Shown here: positions 25,025 through 32,804 of the stretch, piece by piece
Layout: each line of letters begins with the position of its first letter
Position numbering within the stretch: position 1 is the stretch's first letter
DNA from: Kitasatospora sp. NBC_00374
Lineage (GTDB): Bacteria > Actinomycetota > Actinomycetes > Streptomycetales > Streptomycetaceae
Reading direction: 5' to 3'
Length of the DNA: 64,000 bases
Assembly (NCBI RefSeq): GCF_041434935.1
Contig: NZ_CP107964.1
Span: forward strand, 8,353,001-8,417,000
The notes under the pieces: generated by a model
Told to the model about the DNA's origin: nothing
The model's database searches: none
Seen by the model: only the letters and a program-made list of their open reading frames with translations
Program-made: the position numbers and the translations under genes

Positions 25025-25297
25025 ATGTACCTCGTCAGCCTGTCCCTGACCGGCAGCGCGAGCCCGATGCCCAGTACGGCGGATGCGCACGCCGTCCACG
25101 ACATCCTGTGGGCTCACGCCGGCCCGGCTGACGGTCTCGAACACGTCCGCGCCCACGCCGGCCCCGAAGGCATCGACCTCGTCCTGTTCATCAGCGCCAC
25201 CGAGCAGAGCGGGGCCCTGGCACAGGCAGCAGACCTCCTGCGACGCGCTGGGGCGTCAAAAACACTCTCGAGGTACTCCGTCCCTGACGTCATGTGA
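25025..25297 (+). CDS. Small cytoplasmic partner protein of the GIGWD peptide
   Basis: A 90-aa protein (MYLVSLSLTGSASPMPSTAD ... GLEHVRAHAGPEGIDLVLFI) with a strand-helix-strand pattern like a small ferredoxin-type fold. Similar short proteins occur downstream of other Streptomyces peptide genes and LuxR-type regulators, but none has a known role to my knowledge. There is no signal peptide. It follows the peptide stop by 5 bp without a strong ribosome site, so coupled translation is likely. Chaperone, immunity or maturation roles are possible guesses only. Confidence 0.65.
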   Translation: MYLVSLSLTGSASPMPSTADAHAVHDILWAHAGPADGLEHVRAHAGPEGIDLVLFISATEQSGALAQAADLLRRAGASKTLSRYSVPDVM

Positions 25298-25428
25298 CCC
25301 TTCCCCGGCCGCCGCCGTGCGAAGTACCGGCAGGCCGACCGACTGCCTGTCTGAGCGCGTGACTGCCGAGAACGAGGAACGTCACCCCGAGACGCCGGCC
25401 GATTACTGACGTTCGGTCACCCGTACCT

Positions 25429-25460
25429 GCCCGAGCGGGGCCATGCCCCCACGAGCGGGC
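25429..25460. terminator. Weak nested hairpin
   Basis: GCCCG...GGGGC-CAT-GCCCC...GCGGGC forms a nested stem 132 bp after the partner-protein stop. It may end the peptide operon. The rest of the 400-bp gap (25298-25697) has no gene I can support and should hold the promoter of the CHAP gene. Confidence 0.3.
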
Positions 25461-25697
25461 GCCGGCACTCTGATCGGCGCACGGGACCGTAGCCCGGACC
25501 TGCCATGGACCCGGCGTGTAGCTCCATCCGACCGCTGTACCCGCAGGGCAGCCGTCCGCGATCGAGCGGTGTTCCGGACCCCTCGTCCTGCACAGTCAAA
25601 TGACTTCCACTGTCCAACGCCTGGCCATTGCCATGCCATTTCCCGACTTCAGCTCGTCCCTCACATTGCCCAATCTGTCACGCAAGGAGCTCCTCTC

Positions 25698-27116
25698 ATG
25701 AACGTTCGCCCCACCAGCCTCAAGCGCCTCAAGAAGGCCGGCCTCGCGGCGGTCGTGGCCGCCGCTGCCATCACCGGCCTGGCCGTGGTCCCGGCCCACG
25801 CCAGCGCGGCCTCGATCGCCACGACCGCGAACGCCGAGGTCGGCAACGGGCCCTGTGCCCACGGTGGTTACGAGTCCGGTGCGGGAGGCCAGACCTCCAG
25901 CTGTGGCAGCGGTGGCGGCCAGTCCCACGCCTGGTGCTCGGACTTCGTCGGCTGGGTCTGGGCGCAGAACGGCGCTGCCCACCTGGGCGACCTCGACGAC
26001 CGTGCCGCCAGTGTCTACGAGTACGGCAAGCGGTACGGCACCCTTCACAACACCCCCCAGGTGGGCGACGCGGTCGTCTACAACTACAGCGCCTCCGCCG
26101 CCTATGCCGACCATGTCGCACTGGTCACGGCAGTGGGCGGCGGATCGGTCACCATCGTCGGCGGCAACGAGGGACACTCCAGCGGCCACACCGAAGGCAT
26201 AGTCCAGCGCGAGAGCACCAGCAGCTACGCCGTCGGCGACGCCCCCTGGGGCCAGACCATCAGCGGCTACATCTCGCCTGTCGGAGTCTCCAACGCCGAC
26301 ATCACTGGTGACGGCAAGGCGGACCTGATGGTGCTGAGCACCGACGGGACGATCGGGCGGCGGGTCGGCAACGGGACGAGCTTCGGTGGCAGCACCACGG
26401 TGAGCGCGGGGTGGCAGAACTATCTCGGCCATGCGGGGCAGGGCAAGCTCTACTTCGCGGACATCAACGGTGACGGTAAGAAGGACCTGGTCGTGCTGGG
26501 TACCGACGGCACGATCGGGGTGCGGCTGAACAACGGTGACGGGTCGAGCTTCGGGGCGAGCACCACGGTCAGCTCGGGTTGGCAGAACTACCTCGGCCAG
26601 CCGGGCCAGGGCCGGTTGACCTTCCCCGACATCAACGGTGACGGCAAGGCAGACCTGGTGATCCAGAGCACCGACGGTACGATCGCCACCCACCTGGGCA
26701 GCGGTACCAGCTTCGGTGCGAACCTTCCGCTCAGCTTGGGTTGGCAGAACTACCTCAGCCAGGCAGGCCAGGGCCGACTGACCTTCCCCGACATCAACGG
26801 TGACGGCAAGGCCGACCTGGTCATCCAGGGCACCGACGGCACGATCGCCACCCACCTGGGCAGCGGTACCAGCTTCGGCGCCAACCTCCCGCTCTCGGCG
26901 GGGTGGCAGAACTACCTCAGCCAGCCGGGCCAGGGCCGACTGACCTTCCCCGACATCAACGGTGACGGCAAGGCCGACCTGGTCATCCAGGGCACCGACG
27001 GCACCGTCGCCACCCACCTGGGCAGCGGTACCAGCTTCGGCGCCAACCTCCCGCTGAGCGCCGGTTGGCAGAACTACCTCGGCCAGGCCGGCCAGGGCGA
27101 CCTCTACTTCGAATAA
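25698..27116 (+). CDS. Secreted CHAP-domain wall hydrolase with five FG-GAP/VCBS repeats
   Basis: A 472-aa exported protein. The signal peptide is about 1-38 (AGLAAVVAAAAITGLAVVPA). A CHAP cysteine amidase/endopeptidase domain follows, with the catalytic Cys in HAWCSDFVGWVWAQNG and His in YADHVALVTAVGGG; it should cut peptidoglycan peptide or amide bonds. From about 200 onward there are five units with the Ca-binding loop DINGDGKADL and a conserved SAGWQNYLGQ ending. AAGGAG precedes the ATG. The repeat tail is almost identical to that of the next gene, so they probably share a binding target. Confidence 0.88.
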   Translation: MNVRPTSLKRLKKAGLAAVVAAAAITGLAVVPAHASAASIATTANAEVGNGPCAHGGYESGAGGQTSSCGSGGGQSHAWCSDFVGWVWAQNGAAHLGDLDDRAASVYEYGKRYGTLHNTPQVGDAVVYNYSASAAYADHVALVTAVGGGSVTIVGGNEGHSSGHTEGIVQRESTSSYAVGDAPWGQTISGYISPVGVSNADITGDGKADLMVLSTDGTIGRRVGNGTSFGGSTTVSAGWQNYLGHAGQGKLYFADINGDGKKDLVVLGTDGTIGVRLNNGDGSSFGASTTVSSGWQNYLGQPGQGRLTFPDINGDGKADLVIQSTDGTIATHLGSGTSFGANLPLSLGWQNYLSQAGQGRLTFPDINGDGKADLVIQGTDGTIATHLGSGTSFGANLPLSAGWQNYLSQPGQGRLTFPDINGDGKADLVIQGTDGTVATHLGSGTSFGANLPLSAGWQNYLGQAGQGDLYFE

Positions 27117-27124
27117 CCGCGCCA

Positions 27125-27151
27125 CCCGGGGGGACCTTCCGTCCCCCCGGG
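27125..27151 (+). terminator. Terminator of the CHAP gene
   Basis: Perfect stem CCCGGGGGGAC / GTCCCCCCGGG with loop CTTCC, 8 bp after the stop codon. Confidence 0.7.
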
Positions 27152-27203
27152 CGCCGTCCTGTCCTGTTCCGCCCCCGTTCCTTCTTCGTGATGGGAAGAC
27201 CCC

Positions 27204-28412
27204 GTGCCGATATCGCTTCGCGCCCGCAAGTCCCTGCTCGCCCTGGCCGCCGGCTCGCTCAGCGTGCTGCCGCTCGTCGGCTCCACCACCGCGCAGGCCG
27301 CCTCCGTCAGCACCTGGGACAAGGTCGCCAGTTGCGAGAGCGGCGGCGTCTGGGACATCAACACCGGCAACGGATACTACGGTGGCCTGCAGTTCAACGC
27401 CGGTACGTGGAGCTCCTACGGCGGAACCGGCTACGCGGCCCGGGCGGATCTGGCGACCAAACAGCAGCAGATACTCATCGCCGAGAAGGTCCTCGCCGCC
27501 CAGGGTGAGGGCGCCTGGCCCACCTGCGGACCATCGGCCGGGCTCGGCAGCGACCACGCCGCCCCCTACCCCAGCGGCCCCACCGGTACGGCGGACATCA
27601 CTGGTGACGGCAAGGCGGACCTGATGGTGCTGAGCACCGACGGGACGATCGGGCGGCGGGTCGGCAACGGGACGAGCTTCGGTGGCAGCACCACGGTGAG
27701 CGCGGGGTGGCAGAACTATCTCGGCCATGCGGGGCAGGGCAAGCTCTACTTCGCGGACATCAACGGTGACGGTAGGAAGGACCTGGTCGTGCTGGGTACC
27801 GACGGCACGATCGGGGTGCGGCTGAACAACGGTGACGGGTCGAGCTTCGGGGCGAGCACCACGGTCAGCTCGGGTTGGCAGAACTACCTCGGCCAGCCGG
27901 GCCAGGGCCGGTTGACCTTCCCCGACATCAACGGTGACGGCAAGGCCGACCTGGTGATCCAGGGCACCGACGGTACGATCGCCACCCACCTGGGTAGCGG
28001 TACCAGCTTCGGTGCGAACCTTCCGCTCAGCTCGGGTTGGCAGAACTACCTCAGCCAGGCAGGCCAGGGCCGACTGACCTTCCCCGACATCAACGGCGAC
28101 GGCAAGGCCGACCTGGTCATCCAGGGCACCGACGGCACGATCGCCACCCACCTGGGCAGCGGTACCAGCTTCGGCGCCAACCTCCCGCTGAGCGCCGGTT
28201 GGCAGAACTACCTCAGCCAGCCGGGCCAGGGGCGGCTCTTCTTCGCCGACATCAACGGCGACAACAAGGCCGACCTGCTCATCCAGGGCACCGACGGCAC
28301 CGTCGCCACCCACCTGGGCAGTGGTACCAGCTTCGGCGCCAACCTCCCGCTGTCGGCGGGGTGGCAGAACTACCTCGGCCAGGCCGGCCAGGGCGACCTC
28401 TACTTCGAGTAA
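27204..28412 (+). CDS. Secreted Rpf-like transglycosylase with five FG-GAP/VCBS repeats
   Basis: A 402-aa exported protein starting with GTG. After a signal peptide (about 1-33, ending TTAQA) comes a resuscitation-promoting-factor-like domain: STWDKVASCESGGVWDINTG, YYGGLQFNAGTWSSYGGTGY and ATKQQQILIAEKVLAAQG. The Glu in CESGG is the expected catalytic residue for cutting glycan strands. The rest is the same repeat tail as the upstream CHAP protein. Together they form a pair of muralytic enzymes with a shared wall-binding or matrix module. One unit has DINGDNKADL, a slightly altered Ca loop. Confidence 0.88.
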   Translation: MPISLRARKSLLALAAGSLSVLPLVGSTTAQAASVSTWDKVASCESGGVWDINTGNGYYGGLQFNAGTWSSYGGTGYAARADLATKQQQILIAEKVLAAQGEGAWPTCGPSAGLGSDHAAPYPSGPTGTADITGDGKADLMVLSTDGTIGRRVGNGTSFGGSTTVSAGWQNYLGHAGQGKLYFADINGDGRKDLVVLGTDGTIGVRLNNGDGSSFGASTTVSSGWQNYLGQPGQGRLTFPDINGDGKADLVIQGTDGTIATHLGSGTSFGANLPLSSGWQNYLSQAGQGRLTFPDINGDGKADLVIQGTDGTIATHLGSGTSFGANLPLSAGWQNYLSQPGQGRLFFADINGDNKADLLIQGTDGTVATHLGSGTSFGANLPLSAGWQNYLGQAGQGDLYFE

Positions 28413-28432
28413 GCAGTCGGCAATCGGCAGCT

Positions 28433-28465
28433 CCGGCCCGTACCACATCACGTGGTTCGGGCCGG
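28433..28465 (+). terminator. Terminator after the Rpf-like gene
   Basis: CCGGCCCGTACCAC pairs with GTGGTTCGGGCCGG (one mismatch) around a 5-nt loop, 20 bp after the stop. Confidence 0.65.
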
Positions 28466-28769
28466 ATCCATTAACCCGAAGGACAACGTCGGCGCCCGAT
28501 TCATCGCCCCCGACGGCACTCGACACGGCGGCTTCTGATGAGGTAGAGCACCGAGGTGAACCAGGCGTTCGCCGTGCTGGCGGTGGCCGCCGGCCGCTGA
28601 CCCGCCCGCCGCAAGGGGCCCGGGACGCCCCGCCTGCGTCTCTGGCCCTGGCCGGCGTTGTCAGGCCGTCGTGGACTGCCGGCGGGTCCAGTCGTTCCGC
28701 TCGCCGAGCCGGGCGTTGTCGCGGCTGCGGTGCGTGACCGCGCGGGAGCCCCGTACCCAGATCGCCTGC

Positions 28770-28955
28770 CCAACCGCCCGTCGGGCACTGGAGATCGAGA
28801 AGCAGGTCCTGCGGTACCTGCGCCGCGAGCTGGGCCTGCCGTGCGCTGAGGCCATGTCCGGCAAAGCCGGCCACACTGAGACGGTCCCCTCCGACCGCAT
28901 GCCTGTTGCTGCCCTCGTCGACCTCGTGACCGCCGCCATGGCCTCAGCTGCCTAA
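28770..28955 (+). pseudogene. C-terminal fragment resembling GIY-YIG/T5orf172-type proteins
   Basis: RRALEIEKQVLRYLRRELGL followed by AMSGKAGHTETVPSDRM resembles the ExxxLxxWRxxLGLPxYLGxxxMPQGGxTET tail of actinobacterial GIY-YIG-like proteins. The PQGG motif is degraded and no upstream part remains. Between 28466 and 28769 I see no gene. Confidence 0.4.
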
Positions 28956-29054
28956 ACCCGGTGCCGACTGATGTCCCATCTCAAATGATCTTGCCTGTGG
29001 GCTGGGCCGTGACCTGCGGCGACCAGATGGATTGAGACGCCGGGATGCCGGGTT

Positions 29055-29113
29055 TCTCAGTTGATCTGGTCCCGCAGGTGTGGATGCGGGCCGTTGTCTC
29101 AGTTGATCTGGTC
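29055..29113 (+). repeat. Left-end direct repeats
   Basis: Two identical 17-bp copies of TCTCAGTTGATCTGGTC start 42 bp apart. Confidence 0.8.
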
Positions 29114-29246
29114 GTCGGATACGAACCTGGGTGGTAGCGCCCGCGGCAGGCAAGCAACGACCGATCCGCAGGCCCCGAGCGGTTCCGTCGGTGCGAGATC
29201 ATGTACCCGGCGATGCGCAAGGACGGCTTGTAGAGGAGGAGTTGAT

Positions 29247-29723
29247 ATGGCGGGGGAACTGTGGGTATCCGTCTTTTCGCTGGTGGGTGTCATGCTGGGT
29301 GGTGCGCTGACAGCGTTCACCCAGCGCCGCATGCAGCGGTCGGCCGAGCACGCAGAGGAGCGGCGACAGACGGCGGTGACCGGTGAGGCTCGCCGCGCCG
29401 AGCAACTTCAGGCGATCAAGGAGTTTCTCGCCTACGCCCAGGAAGCCGAGCGGGCCGCCTACAGTCGCCCGGACCCGTGGGGTGGCGACGAGGACGGGTG
29501 GATGGCCCGAGCCCAGGCCACCATGACCAACCTCTGGACTGCCGATCGCAGTGTCGTCTTGCTCTGCGACCCGGCATTGGAAGTCCCCGCCCGAGCCTAC
29601 GGTCGTGCGCTCAACCAGGCCGTATGGCGGGAGATCGGTGGTATCGAGGCCAACGAATACCTCGAAGAGCACAAGAGCGCCTTCATGACCGCAGCACGTT
29701 CGAGCCTGGCGGCCACTCGCTGA
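29247..29723 (+). CDS. Membrane-anchored hypothetical protein carried by the repeat element
   Basis: A 158-aa protein. Residues 4-24 (LWVSVFSLVGVMLGGALTAF) form one membrane helix, followed by a charged coiled-coil (QRRMQRSAEHAEERRQTAVT) and a helical cytoplasmic domain ending LEEHKSAFMTAARSSLA. Similar small membrane proteins are frequent and uncharacterised in Streptomyces. The ATG has an excellent GAGGAGGAG site. It is the only gene inside the repeat-bounded segment, so it is either cargo or a host gene hit by the element. Confidence 0.7.
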   Translation: MAGELWVSVFSLVGVMLGGALTAFTQRRMQRSAEHAEERRQTAVTGEARRAEQLQAIKEFLAYAQEAERAAYSRPDPWGGDEDGWMARAQATMTNLWTADRSVVLLCDPALEVPARAYGRALNQAVWREIGGIEANEYLEEHKSAFMTAARSSLAATR

Positions 29724-29838
29724 CTTCGGCGTCCGCGGCGCAGTCGGTGCGGACGGTTTTGGCGGCACGAGAAGGCCCATCCCCACCTTCGATGAGACGG
29801 CTCAGCTCTCGGAGCGACAGGACAAGTAGCACCAGTCG

Positions 29839-29908
29839 GACCAGCTCGGCTGAGACGACGAGCGAATCGGACCAGATCGCCTGAGACAGGGACCAGATCG
29901 GCTGAGAC
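29839..29908 (-). repeat. Right-end inverted repeats
   Basis: Three near-identical 18-bp copies (GACCAGCTCGGCTGAGAC, GACCAGATCGCCTGAGAC, GACCAGATCGGCTGAGAC) face opposite to the left-end copies. Confidence 0.8.
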
Positions 29909-30113
29909 GGGACGACTGAAATACCGACCGATTGATCGGTGAGCGCTGTTCTGGGGCAGGCAATCTTGACTGAGTGTCAAATGATCTGACCGGATTTCGG
30001 TACGCTCGGCCTGGCAGCGGAGTGCGCCGCGCGGCCTGCCGGCTTCACGGCCTTGCGGCGCAGGCGCTCCTCGCCCGGCGGCCCGTCCTGGTGCGACGGC
30101 GACCGGCGGTCTT

Positions 30114-30827
30114 TCAGGAGCCGTTGTGGGTGCCAACGCACTGCTCGGGTGCAGCGTCCTTGAGGTATTCGTGCTTGAGGAGGTTGGCGACGTTGTAGGT
30201 CTCGGAGTCATTGAAGTCGGACGGCTTGAGAGTGGGGTCGAGCCACTGCTGGTGGCCGAACCCGGGCTGGGCGAAGCCGGCTGCGATGTGGCCCTCCTGG
30301 ACGCGGAAATCACGGTTCACCACGTAGCAGTGGTAGCTGTTCCCGGTGCCGTTGAGCGAGTCCGGCGGCAGGGCGCGCCTGGCGTACGGAGTCCCGCCGT
30401 CCGCGAGGTACTTGCCGGTGTCGGCTCCGAAGCGGTCCAGGAGCCCGCCGGGCTCCATCGTCTGCTGGTGCATGTCGAGGACGCCGTTCAGCTCGGCGAA
30501 GCCCCGGTTGTCGGGGTACTTCCACTGGTCACCGCTGCGGTACCAGTCGAGGAACTGGGTCGGCTGCAGACCGCCGAAACGACGGTAGCCCTTCAGCAGT
30601 TCCGCCACCGGTCCCGCTGCGGGCAGGACGGTCGGACCGAGTTCGGGGCGGCCGCAGTAGTAGACGGTCGGATCGTCGGGCGGGAGGAGGTTGGGACAGT
30701 CCGTCGGCAGGCTGCGGGGGGAGGTCGCACGGGCGGGCGCGGCGGCAGCGGCGTCACCGGCAGCGGCAAGGAACGTCAGCGGTAGCGCGGCAGCCATGGA
30801 CACGGAGACGAGGGTGAGAGAACGCAA
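30114..30827 (-). CDS. Secreted TNT-domain protein (putative NAD+ glycohydrolase)
   Basis: A 237-aa exported protein. The signal-like helix is LVSVSMAAALPLTFLAAAGD. The C-terminal domain (about 95-235) matches the tuberculosis-necrotizing-toxin fold: DNRGFAELNG, LLDRFGADTGKYLADGGTPY, ARRALPPDSL, and FAQPGFGHQQWLDPTLKPSDF-like ending. TNT proteins split NAD+ to nicotinamide and ADP-ribose. The TTG at 30827 is chosen since GGAG lies 5 nt upstream and it opens a normal signal peptide; the frame extends to 30920. No immunity gene follows, which may be tolerable for a Sec-exported toxin. Confidence 0.75.
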   Translation of the reverse strand: MRSLTLVSVSMAAALPLTFLAAAGDAAAAAPARATSPRSLPTDCPNLLPPDDPTVYYCGRPELGPTVLPAAGPVAELLKGYRRFGGLQPTQFLDWYRSGDQWKYPDNRGFAELNGVLDMHQQTMEPGGLLDRFGADTGKYLADGGTPYARRALPPDSLNGTGNSYHCYVVNRDFRVQEGHIAAGFAQPGFGHQQWLDPTLKPSDFNDSETYNVANLLKHEYLKDAAPEQCVGTHNGS

Positions 30828-31211
30828 GGGGGCTCCAGAGAAACCGAGGCGAGGCGACGCGAGTGCGGAGGGGCGCAGCGTCGGAGGGCACTGCCATTGC
30901 ACATGGAGGTCGGTCCGCACGCGAAGAGCCTCGGCGACGGCGGAGCGGACAGCACACGGGCGGGCTAATCAACATGACGGTGCGCCAGGCAAGCCGGGTA
31001 CACCTGTACCTAAGCCGGGCCGGCTACGGGGATGCCGGCGGGCCCGACCTGCGAGCCGTCCCGCCCCCGTTCCCGTCCCGTCCGGGCCAGGACGGGGCGG
31101 GGGCGGGCCTGAGGAACCGGGTGACGACCCGTCCGGCAGCCGCCCGCGGTCTGCCGGTACCCCGGATGTCCAGCGGCCGCCCGGTCTCCCGGATGGGTTG
31201 GCCGACCGGTC
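30828..31211. other. Intergenic region, no gene seen
   Basis: These 384 bp lie between two minus-strand genes. The part near 30828-30960 should contain the TNT promoter. I see GC-rich partial hairpins near 31020-31060 but no confident terminator and no coding potential. Confidence 0.35.
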
Positions 31212-32804
31212 CTACGGCGCGATCTCGAACCGGGGCGGCCGCAGGCCCGCGAGGCAGCCGGTGTCCGGCGCGGTCGGCGCGTTGAGGAACGAGCGGGTGA
31301 TCGTCTGCGCGCACGGCGAGTCGGCGAAGACCACGTGGGCGACGTAGGGGACCGTGACCTCGGTGGACCGGCTCAGCGTGCGGGCGGCGTACGGCCCGCT
31401 GCTCGGTGCGGTCTGGGCGTCGAACCCGCCTGACAGCACGAGGGTCGGGATGTCGCTGCGCGTCACGTCCCGGATCGAACGCGGTGCGGCGGGAACGTCC
31501 CAGGCACGGCAGTCCGCATGGAGGAAGGCGAGCATCGGAGCGTTGGCCAGCACCGACCGGGGGAACGACGGGAACGCGCGCCGCCCAGCCCGGATCACGT
31601 CGTCCTGGCTCTCGAACGGTGTCCACTCGCTGCAGAAGACACCGTAGGCGAGCCCGTGGGAGACTCTCCCGACGGCCTGGGGGCTGAGCTTGCCCCCCGC
31701 CCACTGCTCGGCGATCCGCTGCGGGTTGCCGTGGGCCAGCTCGTCGATGGAGCGGGGCACTCCGGCCGCCAGGTGGGTGGCGGAGACCAGCCAGTTCACC
31801 AGGACTCCGCCGTCCAGCACGACCTTCACCGGCGCCGGGTGGCCCGCGACCGTGACGGTGGTGGTGATCGGCCGGGCCTCGAGCTCATCGACGAGGCGCT
31901 CGAAGGTGGCCTTCAGGTCCGGATAGCGGTCGTTGCAGGCGCTCTGCTGCGCGCAGGCCTGGAACAGGCCGTCGAAGCCCTCGCGTGCGGCCTTCCAGGT
32001 CACCGCCCCGCCGGCCAGGGACGGCGGTAGGACGCCGTCGATGCCGACCGACCGCAGGCCCTGCGGGTGCCGGCGCATGTAGAGGAGCGCCAGGTCGGTG
32101 CCGTAGGAGATGCCGAACACGTTCCACTGCCTGATGCCCAGTGCGACGCGCAGGTCGGCGTAGTCGGCGGCGCTCTCGGTGCCGTTGTAGGCGCTGAGGT
32201 CGGCCCCGTGGCTCGCCAGCCGGTCGCGGCATGCCCGCGTCGCCTCGACGTGCAGGCGCCCGGTGGACGGCGCACCGTAGACGAGGCCGAGGGCGTCCGC
32301 GTTGAACTGGTCGATGTTCGGGCAGGTGAGCGCCGGGTCGGCCGAGTAGGTCCCGCGCTGGGACATGAAGATCACGTCGCGGTCGCGGTTCAGGCCGCCG
32401 TCGATCGCCAGCCGGATCTCGGAGACCGCGTCGTCGCCGGGCCCGCCGGCGAACCACACGACCGGGTCGGGCGCCGGTCTGCCGGAGGCCGCGGGCACGA
32501 TCTCGACTCCGAGGGTGATCTTCCGTCCGTTGGGCCGGGCACGGTTCTCGGGCACGGTGAGCGTCCCGCAGCGGGCACCCTCGACAGCGGGGGCCGGGTC
32601 CGCCGTCCGCGGGCAGGGGCCCGGCTCGTAGCGGGCGTGGCCCTCGGTCCGGGCGACCGTGCCGAGCGGCGCCCCGGCGCCGGACTCGGCCTGGGCGGGG
32701 ATCGCGGCGAGGCCGGCGACGAGCACCCCGGCGGTGGCCCCGGCCCACGTGGCCAGGAGCCGTCGCGCGGCGCGCCGGTGGTGGGGCGGGCGAAGGGACA
32801 TCAT
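31212..32804 (-). CDS. Secreted S33/TAP-like alpha/beta hydrolase (tripeptidyl aminopeptidase type)
   Basis: A 530-aa exported enzyme with a basic signal peptide ending near IPAQA. The N-terminal abhydrolase part has ITLGVEIVPAASG, DPVVWFAGGPGDDAVSE (oxyanion HGGPG-like) and the nucleophile elbow FGISYGTDLALLY. The C-terminal TAP-like domain supplies the Asp (LVLSGGFDAQTAPS) and His (YVAHVVFADSPCAQ) and ends with paired Cys. Proteins of this type trim tripeptides or dipeptides from secreted peptides. The ATG overlaps the upstream paralogue's stop, so the two form an operon of duplicated enzymes. Confidence 0.85.
   Translation of the reverse strand: MMSLRPPHHRRAARRLLATWAGATAGVLVAGLAAIPAQAESGAGAPLGTVARTEGHARYEPGPCPRTADPAPAVEGARCGTLTVPENRARPNGRKITLGVEIVPAASGRPAPDPVVWFAGGPGDDAVSEIRLAIDGGLNRDRDVIFMSQRGTYSADPALTCPNIDQFNADALGLVYGAPSTGRLHVEATRACRDRLASHGADLSAYNGTESAADYADLRVALGIRQWNVFGISYGTDLALLYMRRHPQGLRSVGIDGVLPPSLAGGAVTWKAAREGFDGLFQACAQQSACNDRYPDLKATFERLVDELEARPITTTVTVAGHPAPVKVVLDGGVLVNWLVSATHLAAGVPRSIDELAHGNPQRIAEQWAGGKLSPQAVGRVSHGLAYGVFCSEWTPFESQDDVIRAGRRAFPSFPRSVLANAPMLAFLHADCRAWDVPAAPRSIRDVTRSDIPTLVLSGGFDAQTAPSSGPYAARTLSRSTEVTVPYVAHVVFADSPCAQTITRSFLNAPTAPDTGCLAGLRPPRFEIAP

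Larger units (their letters stand above)
26298..28412 (+). repeat. Duplicated five-unit FG-GAP/VCBS tail (two 819-bp copies)
   Basis: Bases 26298-27116 and 27594-28412 are direct copies offset by exactly 1296 bp and ending at both stop codons. Over the first 450 bp I count about five differences. The copies encode the same repeat tail fused to two unrelated enzyme heads, pointing to recent duplication or gene conversion. Confidence 0.85.
28978..29991. mobile_element. Possible non-autonomous element with clustered end repeats
   Basis: About 1 kb framed by copies of one 17-18-bp motif. Left end: TCTCAGTTGATCTGGTC at 29055-29071 and 29097-29113, one inverted copy at 29021-29038, and a diverged copy TCAAATGATCT near 28980. 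Right end: three inverted copies (GACCAGATCGGCTGAGAC type) at 29839-29856, 29870-29887 and 29891-29908, and a diverged direct copy at 29975-29990. Several repeats at each end recall Mu/IS21/Tn552-type transposons, but no transposase lies inside; the cargo is one membrane-protein gene. Mobility is inferred. Outside the cargo gene this stretch and 29992-30113 hold nothing else. Confidence 0.5.

Noticed and set aside
25596..28874. Minus-strand frame of 1092 codons across the two VCBS genes
   Set aside because: Mirror of the repeated plus-strand domain; spans two clear genes and their terminators.
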